Shown here: piece by piece, positions 7,481 through 14,910 of the stretch
Numbering within the stretch: position 1 is the stretch's first letter
Layout: each line of letters starts with the position of its first letter
DNA from: GCA-2711565 sp963664245
Lineage (GTDB): Bacteria > Bacteroidota > Bacteroidia > Bacteroidales > GCA-2711565
Reading direction: 5' to 3'
Length of the DNA: 64,000 nucleotides
Assembly: GCA_963664245.1 (NCBI GenBank)
Contig: OY760934.1
Coordinates: forward strand, 3,658,001 to 3,722,000
Notes under the pieces: generated by a model
Told to the model about the DNA's origin: nothing
What the model saw: the letters and a program-made list of their open reading frames with translations, nothing else
Databases searched by the model: none
Program-made: the position numbers and the translations under genes

Positions 7481-8572
7481 TTAATTTTTCCGGTTACAGT
7501 TTATGCCGTGTCCGGTTAGTTCGTTATATTCTCCTCCCGAACAGTTTAAACATTGGTTTTGCTGAACCCTTGTTTCCATAATGCTTTCGCCACAACTCTG
7601 GCAAATAATGCTTCCGTGCGACGGGGCATATTCGGGAATTTCTACCTGCACCTCTTCAATTTTAAACAGTTTGTCAAAATCGAGTTTTAAAGTAGCAAAG
7701 GCTTTTTCGATGCCACGCTTTTTAAATTTTACGAGTTCTTCTTCCGAATGGTTCTGTTCCCCAACGACCTTTTTGTAGCTTTCGGAGAAAAGGGGAGAGG
7801 CTTGTTTCATGTATTCTTTTGCTGTTGCCAAACTTGCAATCCTAATCCCTTTTCCGTTGCGTTTGGTGATGGTGAAAGCGGTTTTCCCGAGATCTTTAAA
7901 AATCAGGGCGTTGTTCCCGAACGAGCAGCCGGTTACAAACTGGATTCCGTCACTAAAGCAGTTGTTGGTTTCGGTGATGGCGAGCAGGTCTTCCATGCCG
8001 TCGCCGGTTTCGCGGATCATCATCATGGCTCTGGTGGCAGCCATAATTCCCATGGCCAAGCCGGGGCAGTAATGCCCGTGAAGCCCGGCTGCTTTTATCA
8101 TCAGGGTTTCGGTGTCGTTTCTTAAGATGTCGTTAACGATTTCGCGCCGTGGATTATTTAAAAGTTCATCTTTCCGGATGGTGTCCATTTCATCCTCGAT
8201 GATTGAAAAATCGATGGGCTTTATGTCCAGAACCGGAGTATTGTTCAATGCATCGAGACCCATTACCCGCAGGGTGTTCCCTTTGCGTTCGAGCAATTTT
8301 ACTGTGGTTACCGCAATGGCACTGGGACGATCAGGCTTGCGAGTGGCAAACAATCCTTTTTTATTGCCGCGTAAAGTAATGGCTCGCATATCGTAGGAAG
8401 TCGAACGGTCGAAATGAAAAATAATATCGATGTATTCATAATCTTCAATGCGGAACAAGCCTTCTAAAAATTCATTTTTGATGATGATTTGGCTCTCGTA
8501 CTTTTTTATAGTGTGAGGGTTGTTTTCCGAGTCAAAATTATTTTTTACGATTCCTATTTCTGTAATTCTCAT
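7481..8572 (-). CDS. TsaA/TrmO-FmdE-zinc ribbon fusion protein
   Basis: Three modules. Residues 1-120 form a TsaA/TrmO (UPF0066) domain (start EIGIVKN, then FATRKPDRPSAIAVTTVKLL and GLDALNNTPVLDIKPI), a SAM-dependent family whose known member methylates t6A in tRNA. Residues about 155-300 form an FmdE-type domain with HGHYCPG (165-171), Cys205/Asp208 and Cys216 in NNCFSDGIQFVTGCSFGN. Residues 324-344 form a CxxC...CxxC zinc ribbon. The gene starts 2 bp after the ATPase stop and ends 8 bp before the NicO-like gene, inside a nickel operon. FmdE domains bind metal, so a role in handling the imported metal is plausible but unproven. Confidence 0.85.
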   Translation of the reverse strand: MRITEIGIVKNNFDSENNPHTIKKYESQIIIKNEFLEGLFRIEDYEYIDIIFHFDRSTSYDMRAITLRGNKKGLFATRKPDRPSAIAVTTVKLLERKGNTLRVMGLDALNNTPVLDIKPIDFSIIEDEMDTIRKDELLNNPRREIVNDILRNDTETLMIKAAGLHGHYCPGLAMGIMAATRAMMMIRETGDGMEDLLAITETNNCFSDGIQFVTGCSFGNNALIFKDLGKTAFTITKRNGKGIRIASLATAKEYMKQASPLFSESYKKVVGEQNHSEEELVKFKKRGIEKAFATLKLDFDKLFKIEEVQVEIPEYAPSHGSIICQSCGESIMETRVQQNQCLNCSGGEYNELTGHGINCNRKN

Positions 8573-8574
8573 GC

Positions 8575-9336
8575 TTATTGTGCTTTTGGAACGATGATAA
8601 AATTACCATTTTCCCGGATGATGTTTACTTTTATATCGTATAGTTTTTCAATGTTTTCGTTCGAGATGATTTCTTTTCCACCTTTGGCAAAGATTGCGCC
8701 TTCTTTGAGCAATACAAAATCGTCGCTATACTGAAGGGCAAGGTTCAAATCGTGAATTGCAATGATTACGGTGATCCCTTGAACTGATAGCTTCTTTAAA
8801 ATTTTAAGTACTTCCAGTTGGTGTTTTAAATCGAGGTTTGCGGTTGGTTCGTCCAATAACAATATTTGGGGTTCTTGTGCCAAAGCCCTGGCAATAAAAA
8901 CCCGTTGACGTTGTCCGCCGCTTAATTTGTTGACGCTTTTCAGCGAAATATCTTTCAGGTCGAACTGCTCGATCATCTGTGAGGTAATCATAATGTCTTT
9001 CTTGCCCGGCGACCATTGTATATGGGGCTTCCGTCCCATCAACACGGTGTCAAACACGGTAATGGGAAAAATAAACTGTTCGCTTTGAGGAACGTAAGCA
9101 ATTTTTTTTGCCAGTTCTTGCGATTTGAAATTCTTAAGGTTCTTCTCCTCCAAAAGGATGCTGCCGTTTTTAGGTTCCAGAATCCGGTTCAGGCATTTTA
9201 ATAAGGTACTCTTGCCCGAGCCGTTTGGCCCTACAATGCTGATTAATTTCCCTTCATCAAAGCTGTGGCTGATATTTTTTAGTACCAGCGAACCGTTATA
9301 GGCAAAATCCAGATTGTCGACACTTATTTTAGCCAT
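8575..9336 (-). CDS. ABC transporter ATPase, FecE/BtuD type (nickel import inferred)
   Basis: A 253-residue ATPase with Walker A GPNGSGKST (36-44), Q-loop near YVPQ, signature LSGGQ (138-142), Walker B ILLLDEP (158-164) and H-loop His195. The sequence is of the siderophore/cobalamin (FecCD-partner) class. Its start overlaps the end of the permease gene by 13 bp. With the permease and binding lipoprotein it forms a complete importer. Family knowledge alone would say iron-siderophore, haem or cobalamin; the nikR gene at the head of the operon and the nickel enzyme nearby make nickel the better guess. Confidence 0.9.
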   Translation of the reverse strand: MAKISVDNLDFAYNGSLVLKNISHSFDEGKLISIVGPNGSGKSTLLKCLNRILEPKNGSILLEEKNLKNFKSQELAKKIAYVPQSEQFIFPITVFDTVLMGRKPHIQWSPGKKDIMITSQMIEQFDLKDISLKSVNKLSGGQRQRVFIARALAQEPQILLLDEPTANLDLKHQLEVLKILKKLSVQGITVIIAIHDLNLALQYSDDFVLLKEGAIFAKGGKEIISNENIEKLYDIKVNIIRENGNFIIVPKAQ

Positions 9337-10394
9337 AGGTTCTTCCCTTTTCCTTTTATTAATAAGATAATGAAAAGCGGTGCCCCGATGAAGGATGTCA
9401 GGATGCCAACCGGCAAAACAACGGGCGATATGAGGGTTCGTGCCGCAAGATCGGCCGCAAGCAAAAATACAGCACCAAAAATGGAAGATGCCGGGATCAG
9501 GAAACGTTCGTCGCTTCCAATCATCCGGCGAACCAGATGAGGAACAACCAGACCGACAAAGGCAATAATCCCGAAAAATGAAACGGCTACGGCGGTTGTC
9601 AGCGAAGCTATCAGCATTACTTTTAGGCGAACCCGGTTTACATTTACGCCCAGGCTGTTTGCTGTTTCGTCGCCGGTGTTTAGGGTCCGGATGTTCCAGC
9701 GATAATAAACAAAAAACAGTACTGCGGGGATAACAACAGCAGCCAGTATAAAGAATTCGTTCCAGGAGGCGCGTCCAAGATCGCCAAAGGTCCAGAAAAC
9801 AATGGATGCCAGTTGAACGTCTTCGGCAAAATATTCAAGGGCAGTGGTTCCGGCAATAAATAATGAACCAAGGATGATTCCGGTTAAAATCATGCTTTCG
9901 GGAGAGGCATCTTTAAAACGGGCAATCATTAAAATAATGGACGTGCTTACTAGGCTCCAGAAAAAAGCGGAGATGGTAATCAGGTAAGGGTTGTTGAATA
10001 CCAGTGCGTCGTACATGCTGCTTTGGGTCGAACCCGCACCCATCACGATGACTGCAAAAGCTGCTCCAAAGGCTGCTGCATTTGAAATCCCTAGTGTGAA
10101 GGGAGAACCCAAGGGATTCCTTAAAATGCTTTGCATCACGGCTCCGGAAACGCTTAAAGCAGTTCCGGCAAGCACCGCCGACAGTACTCTCGGAAGTCTG
10201 ATGTTGTACAAAATATGTTGATTGATCCGTGGGCTGTCGCTGGAAAATATGCTGAATAAATCGGAGAAGGAAACCGTTGATGACCCCACCATTAATCCAA
10301 GTAAAACGAAAAGTGCCAAAATCACTGATGTTATTATAATGAAAAGGCGTTTGCGCTTGGTAAAGCGGTTATATTCGGAAATGGTATTATTCAT
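9324..10394 (-). CDS. ABC transporter permease, FecCD/BtuC type
   Basis: Inner-membrane permease of 356 residues with the ~10 transmembrane helices of the FecCD family. Family landmarks are NIRLPRVLSAVLAGTALS, SGAVMQ, NPLGSPFTLGIS, GDETANSLGVNV and AFVGLVVPHLVRR, the last being the coupling region that contacts the ATPase. It probably works as a homodimer. The start overlaps the binding-protein gene by 8 bp and the end overlaps the ATPase gene by 13 bp, so translation of the three is coupled. The substrate is inferred from operon context. Confidence 0.9.
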   Translation of the reverse strand: MNNTISEYNRFTKRKRLFIIITSVILALFVLLGLMVGSSTVSFSDLFSIFSSDSPRINQHILYNIRLPRVLSAVLAGTALSVSGAVMQSILRNPLGSPFTLGISNAAAFGAAFAVIVMGAGSTQSSMYDALVFNNPYLITISAFFWSLVSTSIILMIARFKDASPESMILTGIILGSLFIAGTTALEYFAEDVQLASIVFWTFGDLGRASWNEFFILAAVVIPAVLFFVYYRWNIRTLNTGDETANSLGVNVNRVRLKVMLIASLTTAVAVSFFGIIAFVGLVVPHLVRRMIGSDERFLIPASSIFGAVFLLAADLAARTLISPVVLPVGILTSFIGAPLFIILLIKGKGKNLWLK

Positions 10395-11511
10395 TTTCGT
10401 TTATTTTTTGATAGCCTTTGCCATAATGGGTTAATATTTGTTTGTAAAGTTTCTTGCCTAAAAAAGTCATGTAAATTTCGTCGGCTTTATCCTCAATCTT
10501 AAAATCCCACGGGTAATCGGGGTTCAGTACCTGTGCAATATAATAGGTATTGATGAGTATGTGTTCGTAATTTATGGTGTTCCAGATGTGTGGCAGTAAA
10601 AAATAAACTTCATCCTGCTGAACGGCCGAAAGCATTTCTCCTAGTACAGAATCTTTTTGTAAATCATTTTTTGAAAGATTATAACCGGCTACGTCAATAA
10701 AAATCTTATCGGGATTCCAGTCAATCAGTTGTTCTTTATCGATGGTGATGGTGCTTAGTTTGGAAAAATTAGTGTGATTTTTCTCCATGAGCAATTTTGC
10801 CAGGTTAATGGTGTTGGTGTATTGAAAAGGAGCATACCTTGGTTCGGTTGAGGTGATCCCGTGGGCTCCTCTGAAAGCGATCCCACCAACATAAACATTG
10901 TAAGATTTTGGATTTTTGTTGCAGATATTTTTTATTCCTTTGAGGTTTTCTTCAATGTAGTGGATTAAAAAATCGGCTCTTTCGGTTTTGCTCAACATTT
11001 TTCCCAAAAATTGCAGGCTCTTATAAAAATCTTCTTTTTGGTCGTTGAAGTCTCCATAATTTATACACAGCACGGGAATGCCTGATTTGTTTTGAAGTTC
11101 ATCGGCTTCGGGCTGGGTTAGATAAGTGCAAATGATTGCATCGGGGTTGATGATTGCCAATAGTTCGGGATCAGATAAGTTGCCCGATCCGATTAAAGGC
11201 AATTCTTTTAATTCAGGATGAGCCAGCATATAAGGGACAGTTCTGCGCTTTTCGTTGGCTTCAATGCCAATTAGCATGTCGGTAGCCTGTAAATAGGAAA
11301 TCAGCCGCAAAGCCCCGGAGCGGTGTGCAACAATCCTTTTTATCTGTTTCGGAACGGCTACTTTTCGCCCAAGCATATCGGTAACAATGATGCGGTTTTC
11401 GTTTGTTTGTGTTTTTTTCTGATTGTTGCAGGAAAGCAGCATGCAGATCAAGATAAGCGAGAAAAATAATTTGCCTCCAGGTGTTATTTTATTAAAAAAG
11501 GTGCTACTCAT
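10387..11511 (-). CDS. ABC transporter substrate-binding lipoprotein (BtuF/FecB type)
   Basis: A 374-residue protein with a lipoprotein signal (SLILICMLLSC) followed by a helical-backbone binding protein of the class III (BtuF/FhuD) type. Recognisable elements are DMLGRKVAVPKQIKRIVAH, the GSGNLSDPELLAIINPDAII segment, and ENLKGI in the second lobe. It would capture the substrate outside the inner membrane and hand it to the FecCD-type permease encoded next. The gap to nikR is 12 bp. Other members of this class carry metals as chelates, so a nickel chelate rather than bare Ni(II) is possible. Confidence 0.86.
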   Translation of the reverse strand: MSSTFFNKITPGGKLFFSLILICMLLSCNNQKKTQTNENRIIVTDMLGRKVAVPKQIKRIVAHRSGALRLISYLQATDMLIGIEANEKRRTVPYMLAHPELKELPLIGSGNLSDPELLAIINPDAIICTYLTQPEADELQNKSGIPVLCINYGDFNDQKEDFYKSLQFLGKMLSKTERADFLIHYIEENLKGIKNICNKNPKSYNVYVGGIAFRGAHGITSTEPRYAPFQYTNTINLAKLLMEKNHTNFSKLSTITIDKEQLIDWNPDKIFIDVAGYNLSKNDLQKDSVLGEMLSAVQQDEVYFLLPHIWNTINYEHILINTYYIAQVLNPDYPWDFKIEDKADEIYMTFLGKKLYKQILTHYGKGYQKINENE

Positions 11512-11523
11512 TATCCAAAAAAA

Positions 11524-11925
11524 TTATTTTGCAGTACTCATCACCAATTGTCCGTGTTTAATGCCTTTCATGGCAATTAATTTGTTCGAAAGATCGATAA
11601 GCTCTTTGGCTTTTCCTTTAACAGTAATCGTCTCCAAACAATTATCATGATTTAAATGTACGTGCTGAACCGATAAAATCAGGTGGTGAAAATCGTGTTG
11701 AACCTCGGTTGACCTGTTTTGTAAATTCGGTTTGTGATGGTCGTAAACCAGCACAATGGCTCCGGCGACTTCTTCGTTTCCTTGCCATTCGTTTTCCACC
11801 AAATTTTTTTTAATTAGATACCGGATAGCTTGCGAGCGGTTAGGAAAATTTTGTTGTTGAACCAGCCTGTCTAAATCGTTCAATAAATCTTCTTCCAGGG
11901 AAACCCCAAATCGTTTAACCTGCAT
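11524..11925 (-). CDS. nikR: Nickel-responsive regulator NikR
   Basis: A 133-residue protein with an N-terminal ribbon-helix-helix DNA-binding region (RFGVSLEEDLLNDLDRLV, then NRSQAIRYLI) and a C-terminal ACT-like domain. The high-affinity nickel ligands His76, His87, His89 and Cys95 of E. coli NikR appear at the same spacing as His77, His88, His90 and Cys96 (QHDFHH, VQHVHLNHDNC). It heads the transport operon and should repress it when nickel is sufficient. A promoter with an overlapping dyad similar to known NikR sites lies just upstream. Confidence 0.93.
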   Translation of the reverse strand: MQVKRFGVSLEEDLLNDLDRLVQQQNFPNRSQAIRYLIKKNLVENEWQGNEEVAGAIVLVYDHHKPNLQNRSTEVQHDFHHLILSVQHVHLNHDNCLETITVKGKAKELIDLSNKLIAMKGIKHGQLVMSTAK

Positions 11926-11926
11926 G

Positions 11927-11961
11927 GTGTTATGAAATTTAAAGTTCGTGTCACAAAAATA
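11927..11961 (-). promoter_or_regulatory. nikR operon promoter with candidate NikR operator
   Basis: On the minus strand a TATTTTTG box (11961-11954) fits the Bacteroidota -7 consensus. Immediately after it, and covering the expected transcription start, lies GTGACAC-N14-ATAACAC (plus strand: GTGTTAT 11927-11933, GTGTCAC 11948-11954). This is close in sequence, and equal in spacing, to the GTGTTAC-N14-GTAACAC type of NikR site described for some other bacteria (6/7 and 5/7 matches). It ends 1 bp before the nikR start codon. Autorepression by blocking initiation is the natural reading. Confidence 0.5.
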
Positions 11962-12040
11962 AATTCTTTTTTTGAATTACTTTGTTAAAAAGCCTGCCTA
12001 TCTTAAATTTATAATGACTTTAAATACCCGTTGATTTTTC

Positions 12041-12048
12041 TAACTTTG
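12041..12048 (+). promoter_or_regulatory. -7 promoter box of truA (TAacTTTG)
   Basis: TAACTTTG ends 5 nt before the truA ATG, the same distance as in hoxW, so a leaderless transcript is expected. It is divergent from the nikR promoter about 80 bp away. Confidence 0.62.
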
Positions 12049-12052
12049 CATC

Positions 12053-12808
12053 ATGAACCGCTATTTTTTACATCTGGCATATAATGGCACCGACTATCAC
12101 GGGTGGCAGGTGCAAAATAATGCTCTTACGGTTCAGCAAAAAATTAATGAATCGTTAAGTGTGCTTTTGGGCGAAGACATAAATGTGGTAGGTTGCGGGC
12201 GAACCGATACCGGCGTTCATGCTTCCGATTTTTATGCCCATTTTGATACCTCAAAAAGCTTTGATGCTGAAACCGGGAAACAATTGGTTTTTAAGCTGAA
12301 CAAATACCTTCCGGGCTCAATCGTAATTTTAAATCTTCTTCTGGTTCATGCCGAAGTAAATGCCCGTTTTGATGCAATTTCAAGAACCTATAAATATTAT
12401 GTGACCCGGCGGAAAGATCCGTTTTTTGATAATTATTCGTGGTATGTTTACGGTGATCTGGATGTTGAGCGCATGAACCGGGCGGCAACAGAAATGATGG
12501 AGTATACCGATTTTACCAGCTTTTCGAAATTGCATTCGCAAACCAAAACCAACAACTGTAAAATTATGGAAGCTTATTGGCAGGAAGAAGGACACAAGCT
12601 TATCTTTACCATTAAAGCAGACCGTTTTTTACGGAACATGGTTCGTGCCATTGTTGGAACCCTCATGGATGTGGGGAAAGGTAAAATTACGGTTGAAAAA
12701 TTCAAACAAATCATCGAACGTAAGAACCGTTCGGATGCAGGATATTCTGTCCCGGCCAAAGGCTTGTTTTTAGAAAAGGTTGACTATCCGAAAGAAATCT
12801 TTGGTTAA
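12053..12808 (+). CDS. truA: tRNA pseudouridine synthase A
   Basis: Forms pseudouridine at positions 38-40 of the tRNA anticodon arm. The catalytic aspartate is Asp52 in GCGRTDTGVHA (48-58). The N-terminal LAYNGTDYHGWQVQ and the C-terminal DRFLRNMVRAIVGTLMDVGKGK are family hallmarks. The length of 251 residues is usual. The ATG at 12053 is fixed by the promoter box 5 nt upstream. The last 4 bp overlap the end of the convergent DUF456-like gene. This is a housekeeping gene unrelated to the nickel operon. Confidence 0.96.
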   Translation: MNRYFLHLAYNGTDYHGWQVQNNALTVQQKINESLSVLLGEDINVVGCGRTDTGVHASDFYAHFDTSKSFDAETGKQLVFKLNKYLPGSIVILNLLLVHAEVNARFDAISRTYKYYVTRRKDPFFDNYSWYVYGDLDVERMNRAATEMMEYTDFTSFSKLHSQTKTNNCKIMEAYWQEEGHKLIFTIKADRFLRNMVRAIVGTLMDVGKGKITVEKFKQIIERKNRSDAGYSVPAKGLFLEKVDYPKEIFG

Positions 12809-13311
12809 AAAGCATTCACAAAGAAGTAATAAGCGGCAATTATAGAGTAGGCTAATTTCATCAGGGTTCCTCCCAGAAAACCGATAAATGATCCTATGGC
12901 AGAGCGCATGGCTACCCTTGAATCGTTGCCAGCCATGGATTCTCCAATGTATGCTCCGACAAATGGCCCCAGGATAATACCCAATAAACCGAATGGCCCG
13001 ATGACAATACCCAATAATGGTAGTCCGAAAAATGCAACTAATAATCCGATGGTACTACCCCGCACCCCCATCTTGGTTCCACCAAATTTTTTGGTTCCCC
13101 AAACGGGCACTACATAATCCAAGAAGGTAACGGCAGCGGCAATTACTCCGAAAATAACCAGAGTGTCTTCTTCAAATGGAGGTATTTTTTTTAGTTGTAG
13201 AACCAGCAGGGCGGCAAAGCTAACAATTGGGCCGGCAATTCCTGGAACAATAGCTCCGATAATTCCTACCAGAACTAAAATAATACCAACGATGATCCAT
13301 AAAATATCCAT
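12805..13311 (-). CDS. DUF456 family membrane protein
   Basis: A 168-residue, glycine-rich membrane protein with 4-5 transmembrane segments. The start (IVGIILVLVGIIGAIVPGIAGP) and the centre (FLDYVVPVWGTKKFGGTKMGVRGSTIGLL) are typical of DUF456. A duplicated glycine-rich hairpin pattern runs through the second half (GPFGLLGIILGPFVGAYIGE). Function unknown. It is monocistronic and convergent with truA. Confidence 0.88.
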   Translation of the reverse strand: MDILWIIVGIILVLVGIIGAIVPGIAGPIVSFAALLVLQLKKIPPFEEDTLVIFGVIAAAVTFLDYVVPVWGTKKFGGTKMGVRGSTIGLLVAFFGLPLLGIVIGPFGLLGIILGPFVGAYIGESMAGNDSRVAMRSAIGSFIGFLGGTLMKLAYSIIAAYYFFVNAF

Positions 13312-13506
13312 AATGCTTTGTAAATTATGCGATAAATTTACAGAAAATCACTGAAAGAAATGGATTGATATTTTGCAAAATCGTTAAGATTTATGATAAA
13401 AAAAGGCAATGATATATCTGTGTAACCACTAAAAATAATTTTGCAATTTACCTACAAACTTACTAATATTGTTTTATAAAGACATAACGAAATAGCTTTA
13501 CTCTAT
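13312..13506. other. Gene-free AT-rich stretch before the structured element
   Basis: No open frame or recognisable promoter consensus is seen. It is the left part of a 376-bp intergenic region; the right part is the structured element at 13507-13673. Confidence 0.5.
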
Positions 13507-13673
13507 TCTTGAAGTGAAAATCGGCAATTTGAACAAACAAGGAGCACGTAGAGTAAGTAATGTCACGCATATAGCGTGGGTTACTTTTCATGTGCTCAGG
13601 TATGCCGATACCTCACTTCAGGAAAGTATTCCCCACGCTATTTTTTTTGGATAATGCCAACTGGGGATCGGCA
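13507..13673 (+). ncRNA. Candidate structured leader RNA with mutually exclusive stems
   Basis: Several perfect or near-perfect pairings occupy this 167-nt stretch. In one fold, P1 pairs 13507-13517 with 13613-13623 (11 bp, one G-U). P2 pairs ATCGGCA 13520-13526 with TGCCGAT 13603-13609. P3 is a long hairpin with GAGCAC 13542-13547/13592-13597, AGTAA/TTACT 13556-13560/13581-13585 and CACGC/GCGTG 13564-13568/13574-13578. In a second fold, TAGCGTGGG (13572-13580) pairs with CCCACGCTA (13632-13640), followed by eight T, which looks like a terminator. A second ATCGGCA at 13667-13673 can replace the P2 strand. A small hairpin AGGTAT/ATACCT (13598-13613) also competes with P2. The next start codon is at 13688. 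It could be a riboswitch-like attenuator or the palindromic end of a mobile element. I cannot assign a known family. Confidence 0.5.
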
Positions 13674-13687
13674 CAAACAAAACAACC

Positions 13688-14227
13688 ATGAAAAAATCGG
13701 CACTTACTATTTTATTTGCAGTTCTATTTATTTGTTCTAACGCTCAAGGATATACAGTAATCAGAAACAAAGAAGATATTTACACTTCTACCGGGCCACT
13801 CCTTTTATCAAAGCATAAAAAACTACCTGTATTGTTTATTTCATTTAATAAGACCTATGATTCCGTAGAGAAAGAAGTTGTATATGATGCAGATATTCTT
13901 TTTCATAGTAAATATAAAAGGAAAGCAAACATAGGTGATACTATTAGAATAGAATTAGGAAATGGGCTTAATATTATGGCACAAAATAAATCTTGTGATT
14001 TTGGGATTTATTCAGGAAACATTGACAGGTATTCAAATGTATTTCATATAGCATTAACAGGGGAACAAATAAAGCATATTGCTGAATCTGGAATAATAAA
14101 AGTTGTTGTCTCTAAGAATGTGTGCTTTAAAATAAAGGTCTTAAAAAGGTTTAAGAAAGATGTTAGAGAACTAATTGATTTTAGGCTTGACAATATTAAC
14201 CCAAAAGTTTTTAAGTGCATTAACTGA
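13688..14227 (+). CDS. Small secreted protein of unknown function
   Basis: A 179-residue protein with a clear signal peptide (KKSALTILFAVLFICSNAQG, cleavage probably after NAQ). The mature part is basic near the C-terminus (VLKRFKKDVRELIDFRLDN) and has Cys119 and Cys148 (by count) in a beta-rich-looking segment. No family recognised. The gene is AT-rich and begins 14 nt after the structured element, so it is the probable target if that element is a leader. Codon use resembles the neighbouring island genes rather than truA. Confidence 0.68.
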   Translation: MKKSALTILFAVLFICSNAQGYTVIRNKEDIYTSTGPLLLSKHKKLPVLFISFNKTYDSVEKEVVYDADILFHSKYKRKANIGDTIRIELGNGLNIMAQNKSCDFGIYSGNIDRYSNVFHIALTGEQIKHIAESGIIKVVVSKNVCFKIKVLKRFKKDVRELIDFRLDNINPKVFKCIN

Positions 14228-14335
14228 TATTCAGCAATTTAATCACAACCCTACGCCAAAACACAGCATTTTAAGTGGCTGAAAATAAACTAACTTTTAC
14301 TTGTTGATATTTTTTTTCAAAAAAAACATATTTTT

Positions 14336-14367
14336 TTTGTTTTGTCTGCTTTTTGTATCTATATTTG
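14336..14367 (+). promoter_or_regulatory. Promoter of the coiled-coil/winged-helix gene
   Basis: TTTG at 14336-14339, a 20-nt spacer and TATATTTG at 14360-14367 match both Bacteroidota promoter elements (-33 TTTG, -7 TAnnTTTG). The expected leader to the ATG at 14390 is about 15-20 nt. Confidence 0.65.
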
Positions 14368-14389
14368 TAACTACAAAAATAGATGCAAG

Positions 14390-14806
14390 ATGAAAACAGA
14401 ACTTATAGATGCTTTAAAAGAAGAAAAAGCAAATATAGAAGCAGAGATAGCAAGACTTAATGAAGAATTAATAGCTTTAGATATAGTTATTAATAGAAAA
14501 GCTACTAATACTAATACAAATACTGCGACTATTGTAAGTGCTAAACCTCATAATGATAATAAAAGTGAAATTGGGTTTACTAAAGGAGAACAAAGAATTA
14601 TTGACGCTATAAATTCAATTGGCGGGAAAGTAACAGTTAGACAAATATTTGAATATTTAGCAAGCCATAATACAGATCAAAATGTTAGCAATGACAAACT
14701 ACATTCGATTGCAAGACAATTTACATCTGGAATGGCAAGAAAAGGGAAAATAAATGTAGATAAAAATAAAGGTAATAAACCAAGCTATTATTATCTAAAA
14801 CAATAA
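14390..14806 (+). CDS. Coiled-coil plus winged-helix-like protein
   Basis: A 138-residue protein. Residues 1-35 form a charged coiled coil (KEEKANIEAEIARLNEEL). An Asn/Thr-rich linker (TNTNTNTAT) follows. Residues about 63-138 look like a winged helix-turn-helix (FTKGEQRIIDAINSIGGKVT, then DKLHSIARQFTSGMARKGKI and SYYYLKQ). A DNA-binding regulator is plausible; the target is unknown. The ATG at 14390 is chosen over an upstream TTG at 14342 because the TTG lies inside the promoter. It belongs to the AT-rich island with the transposase. Confidence 0.62.
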   Translation: MKTELIDALKEEKANIEAEIARLNEELIALDIVINRKATNTNTNTATIVSAKPHNDNKSEIGFTKGEQRIIDAINSIGGKVTVRQIFEYLASHNTDQNVSNDKLHSIARQFTSGMARKGKINVDKNKGNKPSYYYLKQ

Positions 14807-14809
14807 AAA

Positions 14810-14833
14810 AAGAAGCTGGTGGTGCAGCTTCTT
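14810..14833 (-). terminator. Hairpin between the winged-helix gene and the tRNA-like genes
   Basis: AAGAAGCTG pairs with CAGCTTCTT around GTGGTG. The run of A just before it becomes a T run on the minus strand, so it would terminate minus-strand transcripts reading in from the transposase side. Confidence 0.5.
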
Positions 14834-14835
14834 AA

Positions 14836-14907
14836 AGCCTGATAGCTTAATTGGATAAAGCAACGTGTCCTGAGCGTTAGATGCGGGTTCGATTCCCGCT
14901 TAGGCTT
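14836..14907 (+). tRNA. tRNA-Arg-like gene, anticodon CCT (atypical)
   Basis: A cloverleaf can be drawn. The acceptor AGCCTGA/TTAGGCT has 7 pairs, the D-stem GCTT/AAGC carries a GG loop, the anticodon stem AACGT/GCGTT has loop GTCCTGA (anticodon CCT at 14869-14871), and the T-arm GCGGG-TTCGATT-CCCGC is canonical. Oddities: there is no nucleotide for position 26, the variable loop has four bases, and position 73 is T. It could be a functional tRNA reading AGG, a divergent mobile-element tRNA, or a decaying copy. It stands 3 nt before a second tRNA-like gene. Confidence 0.6.
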
Positions 14908-14910
14908 CTT

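Noticed and set aside
7748..8125. Plus-strand frames inside the TsaA-FmdE gene
   Set aside because: Antisense to the conserved FmdE motif region.
13507..13673. Retron or group II intron RNA
   Set aside because: No reverse transcriptase gene or domain V-like hairpin is present in the window.
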